Below are positions 50,564 through 59,328 of a DNA stretch of 64,000 nt, piece after piece. Source of the DNA: Streptomyces sp. NBC_01262 (GTDB lineage Bacteria > Actinomycetota > Actinomycetes > Streptomycetales > Streptomycetaceae); assembly GCF_036226365.1 (NCBI RefSeq), contig NZ_CP108462.1, forward strand, positions 3,204,501 through 3,268,500, written 5' to 3'. The notes under the pieces were generated by a model, which was not told where the DNA came from, made no database searches, and saw only the letters and a list, made by a program, of their open reading frames with translations. Within the stretch, counting starts at the first letter, position 1, and each line of letters starts with the position of its first letter. The position numbers were made by a program, and so were the translations under genes.

Positions 50564-50740
50564 TCACCACTGGTCGTCGTCGACGATGATGATCTGCGAG
50601 TGCGTCGATCCGGCGAAGCCGCTCTGGCCCCCGTCGTGCGCGAGGGACTGCTGTGCGCCCGCCATGCCGAGAGCGGTGAGCAGTACACCCAGGAGCAGGC
50701 TACGGACCGCGATACGCGACTGGTTTGCCGAAAGCCTCAT
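50564..50740 (-). CDS. 58-residue secreted peptide
   Basis: A short gene with GGGGGA six bases before ATG 50740. The N-terminus is a signal peptide (RSLLLGVLLTALGMAGA, cleavage near QQSLA|HD), leaving about 24 residues ending in QIIIVDDDQW. It is convergent with the PptT-like gene. The function is unknown; a secreted acidic peptide or a signal is possible. Confidence 0.65.
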   Translation of the reverse strand: MRLSANQSRIAVRSLLLGVLLTALGMAGAQQSLAHDGGQSGFAGSTHSQIIIVDDDQW

Positions 50741-50894
50741 GATTTTCCCCCACACGAGATCAAACTGACGATGGATACTACGTGTTGTAGGTTCCCCGGC
50801 CTTTGATGTCCTCTTGATGTCATCCGCATCTCCGGCCGGTAGGAACACCTTGCCCGACATCGAACACTCGCCCCAAGGCCATCTCGTTGGCGTA

Positions 50895-50915
50895 AAGTTG
50901 CATGGCAGCAATTAC
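50895..50915. promoter_or_regulatory. 21-bp dyad motif, copy 2
   Basis: AGTTGCATGGCAGCAATTAC (with one more A at the left) is the same element as at 48627-48647, with one base difference. It lies 25 bp before the GTG start of the following LuxR-type regulator, so autoregulation is plausible. Confidence 0.72.
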
Positions 50916-50939
50916 GCTGGAAGCGGGGGAGGGTTCGGG

Positions 50940-51971
50940 GTGCCCGGAAGTCCTGATTCCGAGACTGGATTCGCTGAGCTCGATGACGCAAGCGCGGCAG
51001 CCTATGGGCTCGCTGTGGAGTTGGGTCGTTTCAATCGCGAGGAGATGCGGTGCAGACTCACCCTCAATGCCCAGGAGGTGGAGCGGGTTGAACAAGTACT
51101 GCGCCAGCTGCGCCTCTTACAGCCCATGCCGGGCAGCCCCGAGTCGCTGGTTCCGGTAGGGCCCGATGTCGCCGCCGCCGACCTCGTGGGCTCGGCGGAG
51201 CGCCAGATCCGCGACCTCCAGCAGGCGGTCACCGACGTGCGCGGCAAGCTGCTCTCCCTGACGCCCCTGTACTTCGAGGGGCGCCGGCTGCGCAACCGCC
51301 TGGAGGCCTTCGACATCATCGGCGACGTCTCCCGGGTCCAGCCGATGCTGGACCACCTCACCCAGAACTGCACCGAGGAGATGTACACCGTTCAGCCCGG
51401 CGGCGCCCGCCCGCCCGAGAAGCTCGCCGCGGCCCGCCAGTCCGCGCTGAGCACGCTCGCCCGTGGCGTACGCATCCGCACGATCTACCAGCACACCGCC
51501 CGCAGCGACCTGGCAACCCGCTCGTACGTACGCGATGTCACCGCCCAGGGCGCGGAGATCCGTACCGCCGACGAACTCATCGACCGGCTGATCATCTACG
51601 ACCGGGAGACGGTCTTCCTGCCCGAGCGCACCAGACCCGGCGGGGCGCCGGGGGCGGCGATCGTGCGCGAGCCGACCCTGGTGTCCTTCCTGTGCGCGGT
51701 GTTCGACCATCTGTGGGAGGGCGCGACGCCGTTCGCCGTCGACTCGCAGAAGGCCCCGACCACCACCGACGACCTCAAGCAGTCGATCATCCGGCTGATG
51801 GCCAAGGGGTACAAGGACGAGATGGTGGCCCGCCGGCTCGGCATGTCGGTGCGCACCTGCCGTCGTCACATCGCGGAGATCACCGAGGAACTGGAGGCCA
51901 CCAGCCGTTTCCAGGCGGGCTTCAACGTCGCCATGTCCGGCATCCTCGACCAGTACCGCAACAACACCTGA
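50940..51971 (+). CDS. LuxR-type helix-turn-helix regulator
   Basis: A 343-residue regulator. A central alpha/beta region (IRTIYQHTARSDLATRSYVRDVTAQGAEIRTADELIDRLIIYDRETVFLP) is typical of TrmB/PLD-like sensor folds in Streptomyces LuxR regulators. The C-terminus is a LuxR helix-turn-helix (IIRLMAKGYKDEMVARRLGMSVRTCRRHIAEI). GTG 50940 with GGGGAGGG upstream is preferred; the longer frame from 50814 would run over the dyad motif. It is convergent with the tetronate operon and is its likely pathway regulator. Confidence 0.82.
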   Translation: MPGSPDSETGFAELDDASAAAYGLAVELGRFNREEMRCRLTLNAQEVERVEQVLRQLRLLQPMPGSPESLVPVGPDVAAADLVGSAERQIRDLQQAVTDVRGKLLSLTPLYFEGRRLRNRLEAFDIIGDVSRVQPMLDHLTQNCTEEMYTVQPGGARPPEKLAAARQSALSTLARGVRIRTIYQHTARSDLATRSYVRDVTAQGAEIRTADELIDRLIIYDRETVFLPERTRPGGAPGAAIVREPTLVSFLCAVFDHLWEGATPFAVDSQKAPTTTDDLKQSIIRLMAKGYKDEMVARRLGMSVRTCRRHIAEITEELEATSRFQAGFNVAMSGILDQYRNNT

Positions 51972-51982
51972 ATCGGCCCGGG

Positions 51983-52834
51983 TCACCCCGGTTCGGCGTC
52001 CAGCGCGGTGTTGATGGCCTCCACGCAGTCCTGGTCGAGCATCGTGGTGATGTCGGTGTCCAGTACGGTGCCGAAGCCCGCGTCGTACACGGCCGCGCTG
52101 ACGCAGTAGCCGCTGTCCAGGACGAAGGTGCGGAAGGCCCACTCGTCACCCGAGCCGGTCGTGCCGTCGGGCCGCTGCACGCGCACCGGCTTGCCGTCCG
52201 GGCCGAAGCCGAACTCGGTGAAGCGGAACTGCATGCCCTGCCCGATCGCCTTGCTGTAGGCCTCCTTCAGGGTCCACAGCCGCACCAGGCTGGCGTTGCG
52301 CTGCTCCTCCGGCAGGGCGGCCAGCGTGACCAGCTCGTACGGGGTGCAGACATGCCGGCCGAGCCCGCTGCCGTACATCTGCCGGTCGGTGCGCTCGGCG
52401 TCCACGCCGATCAGGCCGCGGGTGGTCAGCCCGACCAGGATCAGGTCCTCGGTGTGGCTGAGGCTGATGTCGATCTGGTCGCAGCCGCGCAGATACGGGC
52501 GGCCGGTGGGTACGTAGGCCAGTTCCAGGCCGTCCGGGTCACCGCGCAGGACCGCGCCCGCCGCGTACTTCAGCAGCACCCGGGAGGCGGCGTAGCGGTT
52601 GCGGACATCGGGGTGAGCGAGGTCCAGATAGCGCGACCAGTCGCGGCCCAGCAGCTTGCGCAGGTCGTCGCCCTTGGGGAGCTTCGGCTGGAGGTTCTGC
52701 AGCCGGGCGTAGATCAGCGCGGTGCCGTAGGAGGTGAGATCCTTGCGCACTCTGTCCCAGGTGGTGCCCTCGGGGGCCACCTCGACGGGTTCGCCGAGGG
52801 GCGGTCCGAGAATGGAGCTCCCGGGGGCATTCAT
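51983..52834 (-). CDS. Sfp-type 4'-phosphopantetheinyl transferase
   Basis: A 283-residue enzyme of the Gsp/Sfp class. Seen: DISLSHTEDLILVGLT, the Mg-binding IGVDAERTDR near residue 162 and RLWTLKEAYSKAIGQGMQF near residues 207-225. Its ATG overlaps the ACP stop by ATGA, and it is the last gene of the operon. It most likely loads the two ACPs and the PKS ACP of this operon. Confidence 0.92.
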   Translation of the reverse strand: MNAPGSSILGPPLGEPVEVAPEGTTWDRVRKDLTSYGTALIYARLQNLQPKLPKGDDLRKLLGRDWSRYLDLAHPDVRNRYAASRVLLKYAAGAVLRGDPDGLELAYVPTGRPYLRGCDQIDISLSHTEDLILVGLTTRGLIGVDAERTDRQMYGSGLGRHVCTPYELVTLAALPEEQRNASLVRLWTLKEAYSKAIGQGMQFRFTEFGFGPDGKPVRVQRPDGTTGSGDEWAFRTFVLDSGYCVSAAVYDAGFGTVLDTDITTMLDQDCVEAINTALDAEPG

Positions 52835-53085
52835 CTGAGGTCCTCCACAAGCGCGTAGATCTCTCCGAGGGTGCGGGCTTCGAGGATGCGGCCGACCGGC
52901 ATGGCGCGCCCCGACTCCTGCTCCAGCAGGGTCACCAGCCGGAGCAGATTCACAGAGTCCCAGCCGGGGAGATCCGGCAGGTCGCATTCCGCGGCTTCGG
53001 GGCCGGCCAGGTCCGTTACCAGGCCGAGGTCGTCACGGACCAGCCGCAGGAAGCCGTCGAGGGTGCCGAGGCTGTCGGGGCTCAT
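52831..53085 (-). CDS. Acyl carrier protein for glyceryl-ACP formation
   Basis: An 84-residue ACP. The phosphopantetheine Ser is in the motif GWDSVNLLRLV near residues 41-51. It overlaps the FkbH gene upstream and the transferase gene downstream by ATGA. Directly following FkbH, it is the expected carrier of the glyceryl unit. Confidence 0.88.
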   Translation of the reverse strand: MSPDSLGTLDGFLRLVRDDLGLVTDLAGPEAAECDLPDLPGWDSVNLLRLVTLLEQESGRAMPVGRILEARTLGEIYALVEDLR

Positions 53086-54953
53086 CCGCCGTCCTTCCCA
53101 CTGCCCAGTTGAGTCGCGTCGATGCGCACATGGCCGGGGATGGCCGGGATCACCCCCAAGTCATGGCGGAAGATCACCGCTTCGCCCTCCGTCCCGCCGT
53201 GTCCGGTCTCCGCGAAACCCAGCGACGGGTAGAAGTCGCGTGCCCGGGCGTTCGCCCGTGTCGGCCGGAACCCGGCGTACACGGCGGGCAGCCCGCGCTC
53301 CCGGGCGTACGCCAGGAGGGCCGACAGGCAGGCCTGCTCGATGCCGCGGGCCAGGACCCGGCAGCTCAGCCACAGGTTGTCCAGGTGCAGCCCGTCGTCC
53401 GCGTACCGCCCGGCCACCGCCCCGACCAGCCCGTTGTCACCGAAGCGGTCGGTGCTGCGGGCGGCCAGGAGCAGCGGGACGGCCGCCAGTTCGTGCTGCC
53501 GCAGGCGCAGCCCGGTGAGGTTGAACTGATTCGTGCGCTGGGTGAGTTGCGCCAGCCGGGCGTACTCGTGGGGGCGCGGCGGCCCCAGCTCCACGCCGAC
53601 CCGCAGCTCGCGCAGGAAGTCCTCGTGCGACCCGGCCCGCTCGCGCAGCGCCCGCCGCTCCCCCTCCTCCCGGTACCGGCCGGTGCGCGCCCGGTCCTCC
53701 CGGGTCAGCGTCAGGGTGTCGAACCAGCCGTCCCGCAGCAGCCGCGTCACATGCAGCGCGGGCTCGTCGTCCAGGGGGACCACCGCCACCTCCGGCAGCC
53801 CGAGCCGCACCTGCTCGCGCTCGGCCGGCGAGTCGTCGGCGAACACCAGCGCGTCGGCCCCGATCCCGAGCCGTCGCGCGATCCGCGCCAGAGCGCCGTC
53901 CTTGGGCCGCCAGCCGGCCTCGACCGACACGAAGTCCCGTTCCCGCAGCGCCATGTCCGGGTGACCGCGTAACACCTCCAGCACCGGCCGCTCGTCGTTC
54001 TTGCTGCTCACCGCGAGCAGCACCCCCTGCGACCCGAGCTGCTTCACCACTTTCTGGAACCCCCCGTACGCCTCCCCGCGCAGCGTCCCCGCCGCGGCGA
54101 TGCCCTCCGGCCCGTCCTCGCCGAGGATCCCGTCCCACAGCGTGTTGTCCAGGTCCAGCACCAGCGCCTTGCGCGTCCTGCCGCACAGCGAGCGCGCGAG
54201 ATGCCCGACCTCGCGCGCGTACGCCGCCAGCAGCGGCGCCGCGAGCTGCTCCTTGGCGTACGCCGCCATCCGCGGGTCGGCCGCTGGCCCGCCCTCCGCG
54301 ATCAGCGGATCGAGGTCGATCACCACGACGGCGGGATGTGCCGCCGCCAGGCGCAGCAGCCCTGCGTTGAACTCCCGCCATACGATGCCGAGTTCGGCCC
54401 GTGAGCCATGGTCGACGAGCTGGTGGGTGTAACGGCGCAGCAGGGGGACGGTGTTGAGCACGAGCAGACCGGTGAAGCCCCCGGCAAGGCCGGCCAGCCG
54501 CCGGAGCACTTCGGTGGCGGCGCGCTCGGCGTCGGCCGCTCGCCAGGGAACGGGGACCTCGCAGAAGACGGTCTCCGCGTCCAGCAGGCACAGCGTGAGG
54601 TCGTAGGACCCCTGCGGCTGCGTCAGGTCTCTTACGTAGGTGCCGTGCTCGCCGACCGTGGCGCGCAACAGCAGCCCGTGCCGGGCGAGTTCGGCTCTGA
54701 GCGGGTCCAGGATCCGGCCGACGGTGGACTGGCCGGTGACCGCGACGGTCACCACCGGTGTGCCGGGGTGGTGGGTGAGGACGGCGTCGTGGTCGAGGTT
54801 GGCGAGCAGGCGGCCGGCTCGTAGCAGGTCGGTGTCGGTGAGCGCCTCGTCGGCGAGGAGCGCGGCCACCGTGGGGTGGTCCTTCTCCAGCAGGCCCCGC
54901 GCCTGGAGCCCGCGCAGCCGGTCGAGTCCCGTCGTCGGCTTCGGAGTTGTCAT
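53082..54953 (-). CDS. FkbH-like glyceryl transferase/phosphatase
   Basis: FkbH-type HAD enzymes move glyceryl from 1,3-bisphosphoglycerate to an ACP with loss of phosphate. The 623-residue protein has an N-terminal about 220-residue SGNH-like region, the HAD core ALVLDLDNTLWDGILGEDG near residues 246-264, KNDERP, FADDSPAEREQV, and a C-terminal GNAT-like part (RLAQLTQRTNQFNLTG). ATG 54953 has GAGGG upstream, and GTG 54956 is adjacent. It provides the three-carbon unit for the tetronate ring. Confidence 0.9.
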   Translation of the reverse strand: MTTPKPTTGLDRLRGLQARGLLEKDHPTVAALLADEALTDTDLLRAGRLLANLDHDAVLTHHPGTPVVTVAVTGQSTVGRILDPLRAELARHGLLLRATVGEHGTYVRDLTQPQGSYDLTLCLLDAETVFCEVPVPWRAADAERAATEVLRRLAGLAGGFTGLLVLNTVPLLRRYTHQLVDHGSRAELGIVWREFNAGLLRLAAAHPAVVVIDLDPLIAEGGPAADPRMAAYAKEQLAAPLLAAYAREVGHLARSLCGRTRKALVLDLDNTLWDGILGEDGPEGIAAAGTLRGEAYGGFQKVVKQLGSQGVLLAVSSKNDERPVLEVLRGHPDMALRERDFVSVEAGWRPKDGALARIARRLGIGADALVFADDSPAEREQVRLGLPEVAVVPLDDEPALHVTRLLRDGWFDTLTLTREDRARTGRYREEGERRALRERAGSHEDFLRELRVGVELGPPRPHEYARLAQLTQRTNQFNLTGLRLRQHELAAVPLLLAARSTDRFGDNGLVGAVAGRYADDGLHLDNLWLSCRVLARGIEQACLSALLAYARERGLPAVYAGFRPTRANARARDFYPSLGFAETGHGGTEGEAVIFRHDLGVIPAIPGHVRIDATQLGSGKDGG

Positions 54954-54961
54954 CACGGCCC

Positions 54962-56002
54962 TCAGCATTTCTCCAGAGCGAACCCGGACTTGATCCACTT
55001 GCTGGACTCCACGCTCAGCGCGATCGCCCGCTGCCCGGTACGCAGCTGCGGCAGCAGCCGCTGGAGCTGGAAGAACGGCAGGGCGTTGCCCGTGTTGCCG
55101 GTGTCGGTCACGCAGCTGACCTCGCGGATGCCCGGGGGGACCGGGAGCTGCTCCACGATGCGGGCGGTCATCCGCTGGGAGAGCTGCGGCGGCAGGAGGT
55201 AGTCGAGGTCGTCGACCGTCCAGCCCACCAGGCCCAGCAGGTCCCAGAGGATCTCGGCGGCCATCACGGGGACGGACTCCTCGATCGCCTTGTAGTCCTC
55301 GGAGAGCAGCGGCCGCTCCTGACGGCGGTCGCTGATCCCGTACCAGTCGACGGTCTGGCCCGGCGGGCGGCCCAGACCGGCGAAGTGGTTGAGCACCCCG
55401 CGCAGCGCCACGCCTCCCCCGGAGGCGCCGACCGGGTCGGTCGGCTCGGCGGTGAGGACGGCGGCTCCGGCCCCGTCGCCGAACAGTACGTAGTTGACGA
55501 GTTCCTCGGTCGGCATCCGGCTGCGGTCGCGGTGGATGTCGAGGTGGCGGTGGGTGACGTCGCCGCCGATGACCAGACCGGCCCGGCTGCCGTCGCCGAT
55601 GAGGGCGCGGCCGAGGTCGAGGGCCTGTACGGCGCCGGAGCAGCCGGCCTGTAGCTGGTGGACGGGCAGGTAGTTCAGGCCGAGGCGGTCGGCGACCTGT
55701 GTGGCGGTGGTGGGCAGCAGTGTGTCGGGGGTGGCGGTGGCCAGGACCACGAACTCGATGTCGGCCGGGTCGAGTCCGGCCCCTTCCAGTGCCTGGCCGG
55801 CGGCTTCGGCGGCCAGGTCGGTCAGCGTGCGGCGTACCTCACCGGTGCCCAGGTCCCAGCCGAAGTGCCGGGTCCGGGTGCCGACGAAGAGGTCGATCCA
55901 CTCGCTGCTCACCCCCAGCAGCTTGCCGAGAACGGCGTTGTCCACCGGCTCGCCGGGCAGGGCGGTGCCGGCCGAGGCGACATAGGCCGTCGTCGTAGCC
56001 AC
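54962..56002 (-). CDS. KASIII-like condensing enzyme with changed catalytic residue
   Basis: A 346-residue FabH-fold enzyme. The nucleophile is kept in QLQAGCSGAVQAL (about residue 121). The usual active-site His in PHQAN is Pro in LLPPQLSQRM, while the GNT Asn is present in DTGNTGNALP. In tetronate pathways a KASIII homologue joins glyceryl-ACP to a beta-ketoacyl-ACP by C-C and C-O bond formation, which does not need decarboxylation, so loss of the His is consistent. GTG 56002 follows the PKS stop by one base. Confidence 0.85.
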   Translation of the reverse strand: MATTTAYVASAGTALPGEPVDNAVLGKLLGVSSEWIDLFVGTRTRHFGWDLGTGEVRRTLTDLAAEAAGQALEGAGLDPADIEFVVLATATPDTLLPTTATQVADRLGLNYLPVHQLQAGCSGAVQALDLGRALIGDGSRAGLVIGGDVTHRHLDIHRDRSRMPTEELVNYVLFGDGAGAAVLTAEPTDPVGASGGGVALRGVLNHFAGLGRPPGQTVDWYGISDRRQERPLLSEDYKAIEESVPVMAAEILWDLLGLVGWTVDDLDYLLPPQLSQRMTARIVEQLPVPPGIREVSCVTDTGNTGNALPFFQLQRLLPQLRTGQRAIALSVESSKWIKSGFALEKC

Positions 56003-56003
56003 G

Positions 56004-59000
56004 TCAGGCCGCCTTCGCGGTGATCACGTCGCCGAGGAACTCCGCCAGTGAGCCCACCGACCGCAGCGCGGGCAGCAGTTGCTGGATGGAGACCTCGCCG
56101 ACCTGCGGAAGCCGGGTCTCCACCTGGTCCTTGAGCTGCATGATCATCACCGAGTCGAACCCCAGGTCCTCGTAGAAGCGGGCCGAGTCCACGACCTGCG
56201 CCAGGTCGTGGCCGCCGACCTCCGCCACCGCCTCGATGACGGCGGCCAGCACCGGGTCGCGCTCCTGTGTCAGCGCGTCGAGGCGGCGGGCGGGCTCGCG
56301 CGTCTCGCGTACCGCCTCTCGTACCGTCGCCGGGGCGGGCCTGGGCTCCGGCGCCTCCTGCTCCCGGTGCCAGAACCGGCGGGCGCCGGAGAAGACGTAC
56401 GGACGCAGCCGCTCGCCCGTCCGCGGGCCGCTCTCCCCGGATTCCCCGAACTCCCCGGACTCGTACAGGCCCTCCCAGGCGGGGTCGAGGCCGGCCCGGT
56501 AGAGCGCGCAGAGCACCTCGGCGAGCTCGTCCCCCGTGGCGTCGGGGCCGGGGCAGGGGTGCAGGAACTCCAGTTCCGCAGGGAGTCCGGCGGAGCGGGC
56601 GGCCAGGGTCAGCAGCTGCCTGCGCGGGCCGATCTCCAGCAGGTGGGTCGGGGCGGCCGCGCGGGCCAGCGCGGTGAGCGCGTCGGCGAAGAGCACCGGC
56701 GCCTCGGTCTGCCCGGCCCAGTAGCCGGCGTCCATCGGCTCGCCGGCGCCGAGCAGCCGCCCGTAGCGGGTGGAGGCGAGCGGGATCGCGGGCGGCACGG
56801 CGCTCACGCTCTCCGCGCGCAGCGCCTGCGCCACCGGGGCCACCAGCGGGGAGTGGAAGGCATGGGACACCTCCAGTTGCCTGGTCGGTGTGCCCAGCCC
56901 GCGTAAGGTCTTCTCGATCCGCTCCAGCGCCTCCAGGCTCCCCGAGAGCACCACGTCCACCGGGCTGTTGACCGCCGCGACGACGACCTCCGGCTCCTCG
57001 GCGAGGATGCCCGTCAGCTCCTCGCCGCCGGCCCCGGCGCGCACCGCGAGCATCCCGCCGCCCGGCGGCAGCTCGCGCATCAGCGCCGCCCGCCGGGCCA
57101 CCAGCCGGGCCGCGTCCTCCAGCGACAGCGCGCCCGCCGTCACGGCGGCCGCGTACTCGCCCACGCTGTGCCCGAGCACCGCCGCCGGGCGGACGCCGAG
57201 GCCGGTGAGGGTGCGGGCCAGCGCGTAGCCGACGGCGAAGAGCGCGGGCTGCGCGAACTCCGTGCCGTGCACCCGCTCGTCGCCGCCGAGGATCAGGTCC
57301 CGGACCGAACTCCCGGTGTGGGCGGCCAGCGCGGCGTCGGCCTCGTCGAGATGCCGCCGGTACGCACTGGATTCCCGGTGCAGCGCCGCCGTCATCCCGG
57401 GGAACTGGCTGCCCTGGCCGGTGAACACGAACGCCACCACCGGCCGCGCCCACGGCCGGTGCCCCGGCTCCGCCGCGGGGTCCTGGCTGCCGGCCGCCCG
57501 CCGCAGCCCCTCGGCCAGCCCGGCGGTGTCGCGGGCGGTGAGCGAGAAGCGGTACGGCAGGCCGGTCTTGACCCGGTTGCTGCTCCAGCACAGCCCGGCG
57601 GCCTCGCCGCGCGGCCGCCGCGCGACCGCGTCCGCCTGCTCGGCGAGATTGCGGCGCAGCGCTTCGGGAGTGTCGGCGGTGAGCGTGAAGACCCCGGTAC
57701 GGGTGCCGGACCGCCCCCCTGCGGCGGTCCGGACCCGGGGCGCGGTCGCGAGCACCGCGTGGGCGTTGGTGCCGCCCATGCCGAAGCTGCTGACGCCCGC
57801 CACCGTCTCCCCGGAGGGCAGCCGGAGCGGGGACTTGAGCAGCCGCAGACCCCGCTCGGCCAGCCGGAGCTGGGGGTTCTCACGGTCCGCGAATCGGCTG
57901 GCGGGCACGATGCGGTGATGCAGGGCCAGGGCCGTCTTGATGAGCCCGGCGATGCCCGCGGCGCCCTCGGTGTGGCCGAGGTTGCCCTTGACGGAGCCGA
58001 TGGCGCAGGGCTCCTCGCGCGGGACGCCGTGGACGGTGCCCAGGGCGGCGGCCTCGATGGCGTCGCCGAGGACGGTGCCGGTGCCGTGGGCCTCGATGAA
58101 GCGGACCTGGCCGGGGGTGACCCCGGCGCGGCGGTAGGCGGTGGAGATGACCTGCTGCTGGGACCAGCGGTTGGGGGCGGTGACGCCGTTGCTGCGGCCG
58201 TCCTGGTTGACGGCGGTGCCCCGGATCACGGCGTAGATCCGCTGCCCGTCGGCGACGGCGTCGGCCAGCCTGCGCAGGACGACCAGGCCGAGCCCGTCGC
58301 TGCGGCCGATCCCGTCGGCGTCGGCGCTGAACGGCTTGCATCGGCCGTCGGGCGCGGCGAGCCCCAACTGGCCGTAGACCAGGCCGAGATCGGGCGACAG
58401 CACCAGATTCACCCCGCCCGCCAGCACGGTGTCGCACTCCCCCGCCAGCAGGGCGCCCACCGCGAGGTGGACGGCGACCAGCGAGGAGGAGCAGGCCGTG
58501 TCGACGGCGAGGCTCGGCCCGGTGAGGTTGAGGTGGTACGAGATCCGGTTGGCGGTCATGCCGGCGCTGCTGCCCGCCCCGGTCTGCGGGGTGATCCGCC
58601 CGGGGTCGCCGCCCATGGTGAGCCGGCCCCACTCCCCGCCCATGACGCCGACGAAGACCCCGGTGTCCGTACCGGCGAGATCGGCGGGGGCGCGGCCGGA
58701 GTCCTCCAGGGCGCGCCAGGCGCACTGCAGGAGGAGCCGGTGGTGCGGGTCCATGGCGGCGGCCTCGCGGGGCGCGACGGAGAAGAAGTCGTTGTCGAAC
58801 ACGTCGGCGCCGTCGATGAAGCCGCCCCTGGCGGACGCGCCCGGGAACCGCGCCGGGTCCCAGCGCTGCGCGGGGACGTCACCGACCGCGTCGCCGCCGC
58901 GCATCAGTAAATCCCAGTACGCCTCGCCGCCGGCCGCACCGGGAAAAGCGCAGTCGAGGCCGACGACGGCTATGCCACGGCCGGTGTCCGTTCCTGCTTC

Positions 59001-59024
59001 CGTTCCCGTTCCTGGTTCCGTCAT
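56004..59024 (-). CDS. Type I polyketide synthase module (KS-AT-ACP)
   Basis: A 1006-residue single-module synthase. KS residues about 18-435: catalytic VDTACSSSLVAVH, then EAHGTGT and NLGHTEGAAG with both His. AT residues about 530-815: GHSVGEYAAAV and the HAFHSP motif, which points to malonyl. ACP near residues 915-990 with LGFDSVMIMQL. No KR, DH, ER or TE domain is present, so the product stays a beta-ketoacyl-ACP after one extension. Start ATG 59024 overlaps the upstream ACP stop (ATGA). Confidence 0.92.
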   Translation of the reverse strand: MTEPGTGTEAGTDTGRGIAVVGLDCAFPGAAGGEAYWDLLMRGGDAVGDVPAQRWDPARFPGASARGGFIDGADVFDNDFFSVAPREAAAMDPHHRLLLQCAWRALEDSGRAPADLAGTDTGVFVGVMGGEWGRLTMGGDPGRITPQTGAGSSAGMTANRISYHLNLTGPSLAVDTACSSSLVAVHLAVGALLAGECDTVLAGGVNLVLSPDLGLVYGQLGLAAPDGRCKPFSADADGIGRSDGLGLVVLRRLADAVADGQRIYAVIRGTAVNQDGRSNGVTAPNRWSQQQVISTAYRRAGVTPGQVRFIEAHGTGTVLGDAIEAAALGTVHGVPREEPCAIGSVKGNLGHTEGAAGIAGLIKTALALHHRIVPASRFADRENPQLRLAERGLRLLKSPLRLPSGETVAGVSSFGMGGTNAHAVLATAPRVRTAAGGRSGTRTGVFTLTADTPEALRRNLAEQADAVARRPRGEAAGLCWSSNRVKTGLPYRFSLTARDTAGLAEGLRRAAGSQDPAAEPGHRPWARPVVAFVFTGQGSQFPGMTAALHRESSAYRRHLDEADAALAAHTGSSVRDLILGGDERVHGTEFAQPALFAVGYALARTLTGLGVRPAAVLGHSVGEYAAAVTAGALSLEDAARLVARRAALMRELPPGGGMLAVRAGAGGEELTGILAEEPEVVVAAVNSPVDVVLSGSLEALERIEKTLRGLGTPTRQLEVSHAFHSPLVAPVAQALRAESVSAVPPAIPLASTRYGRLLGAGEPMDAGYWAGQTEAPVLFADALTALARAAAPTHLLEIGPRRQLLTLAARSAGLPAELEFLHPCPGPDATGDELAEVLCALYRAGLDPAWEGLYESGEFGESGESGPRTGERLRPYVFSGARRFWHREQEAPEPRPAPATVREAVRETREPARRLDALTQERDPVLAAVIEAVAEVGGHDLAQVVDSARFYEDLGFDSVMIMQLKDQVETRLPQVGEVSIQQLLPALRSVGSLAEFLGDVITAKAA

Positions 59025-59317
59025 CGCAGTTGGTCCCCCAGAGCCACCGCGGGCAGCACGGCCGCGAGGTGCCGGACCAGGCTGTCCACGGTCGGGTGGT
59101 CCCACAGCAGCGTCGGCTCGACCTCCAGTCCGAAGACGTCCTCCAGGTCCCCGCACAGGCTCAGCGCGCACACCGAGTCCATGCCGTACTCGGCGAGGGG
59201 GACGGTGGGGTCGATGCCCTCGGCCGGACGGCGCAGGTAGACGGCGAGCCGGTCGAGCAGCCAGCCGCGGGCGGAGTCGCCGGGGATGTCGGTGTGCCAG
59301 GTCGCAGGGGTGGTCAT
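59021..59317 (-). CDS. Acyl carrier protein (fatty acyl loading)
   Basis: A 98-residue ACP with EYGMDSVCALSLCGDLE near residues 43-59. ATG 59317 has GAGGAG seven bases upstream. Placed between the acyl-CoA dehydrogenase and PKS genes, it is the likely carrier of the FAAL-activated fatty acid. Confidence 0.88.
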   Translation of the reverse strand: MTTPATWHTDIPGDSARGWLLDRLAVYLRRPAEGIDPTVPLAEYGMDSVCALSLCGDLEDVFGLEVEPTLLWDHPTVDSLVRHLAAVLPAVALGDQLR

Positions 59318-59328
59318 AGCTGGACTCC

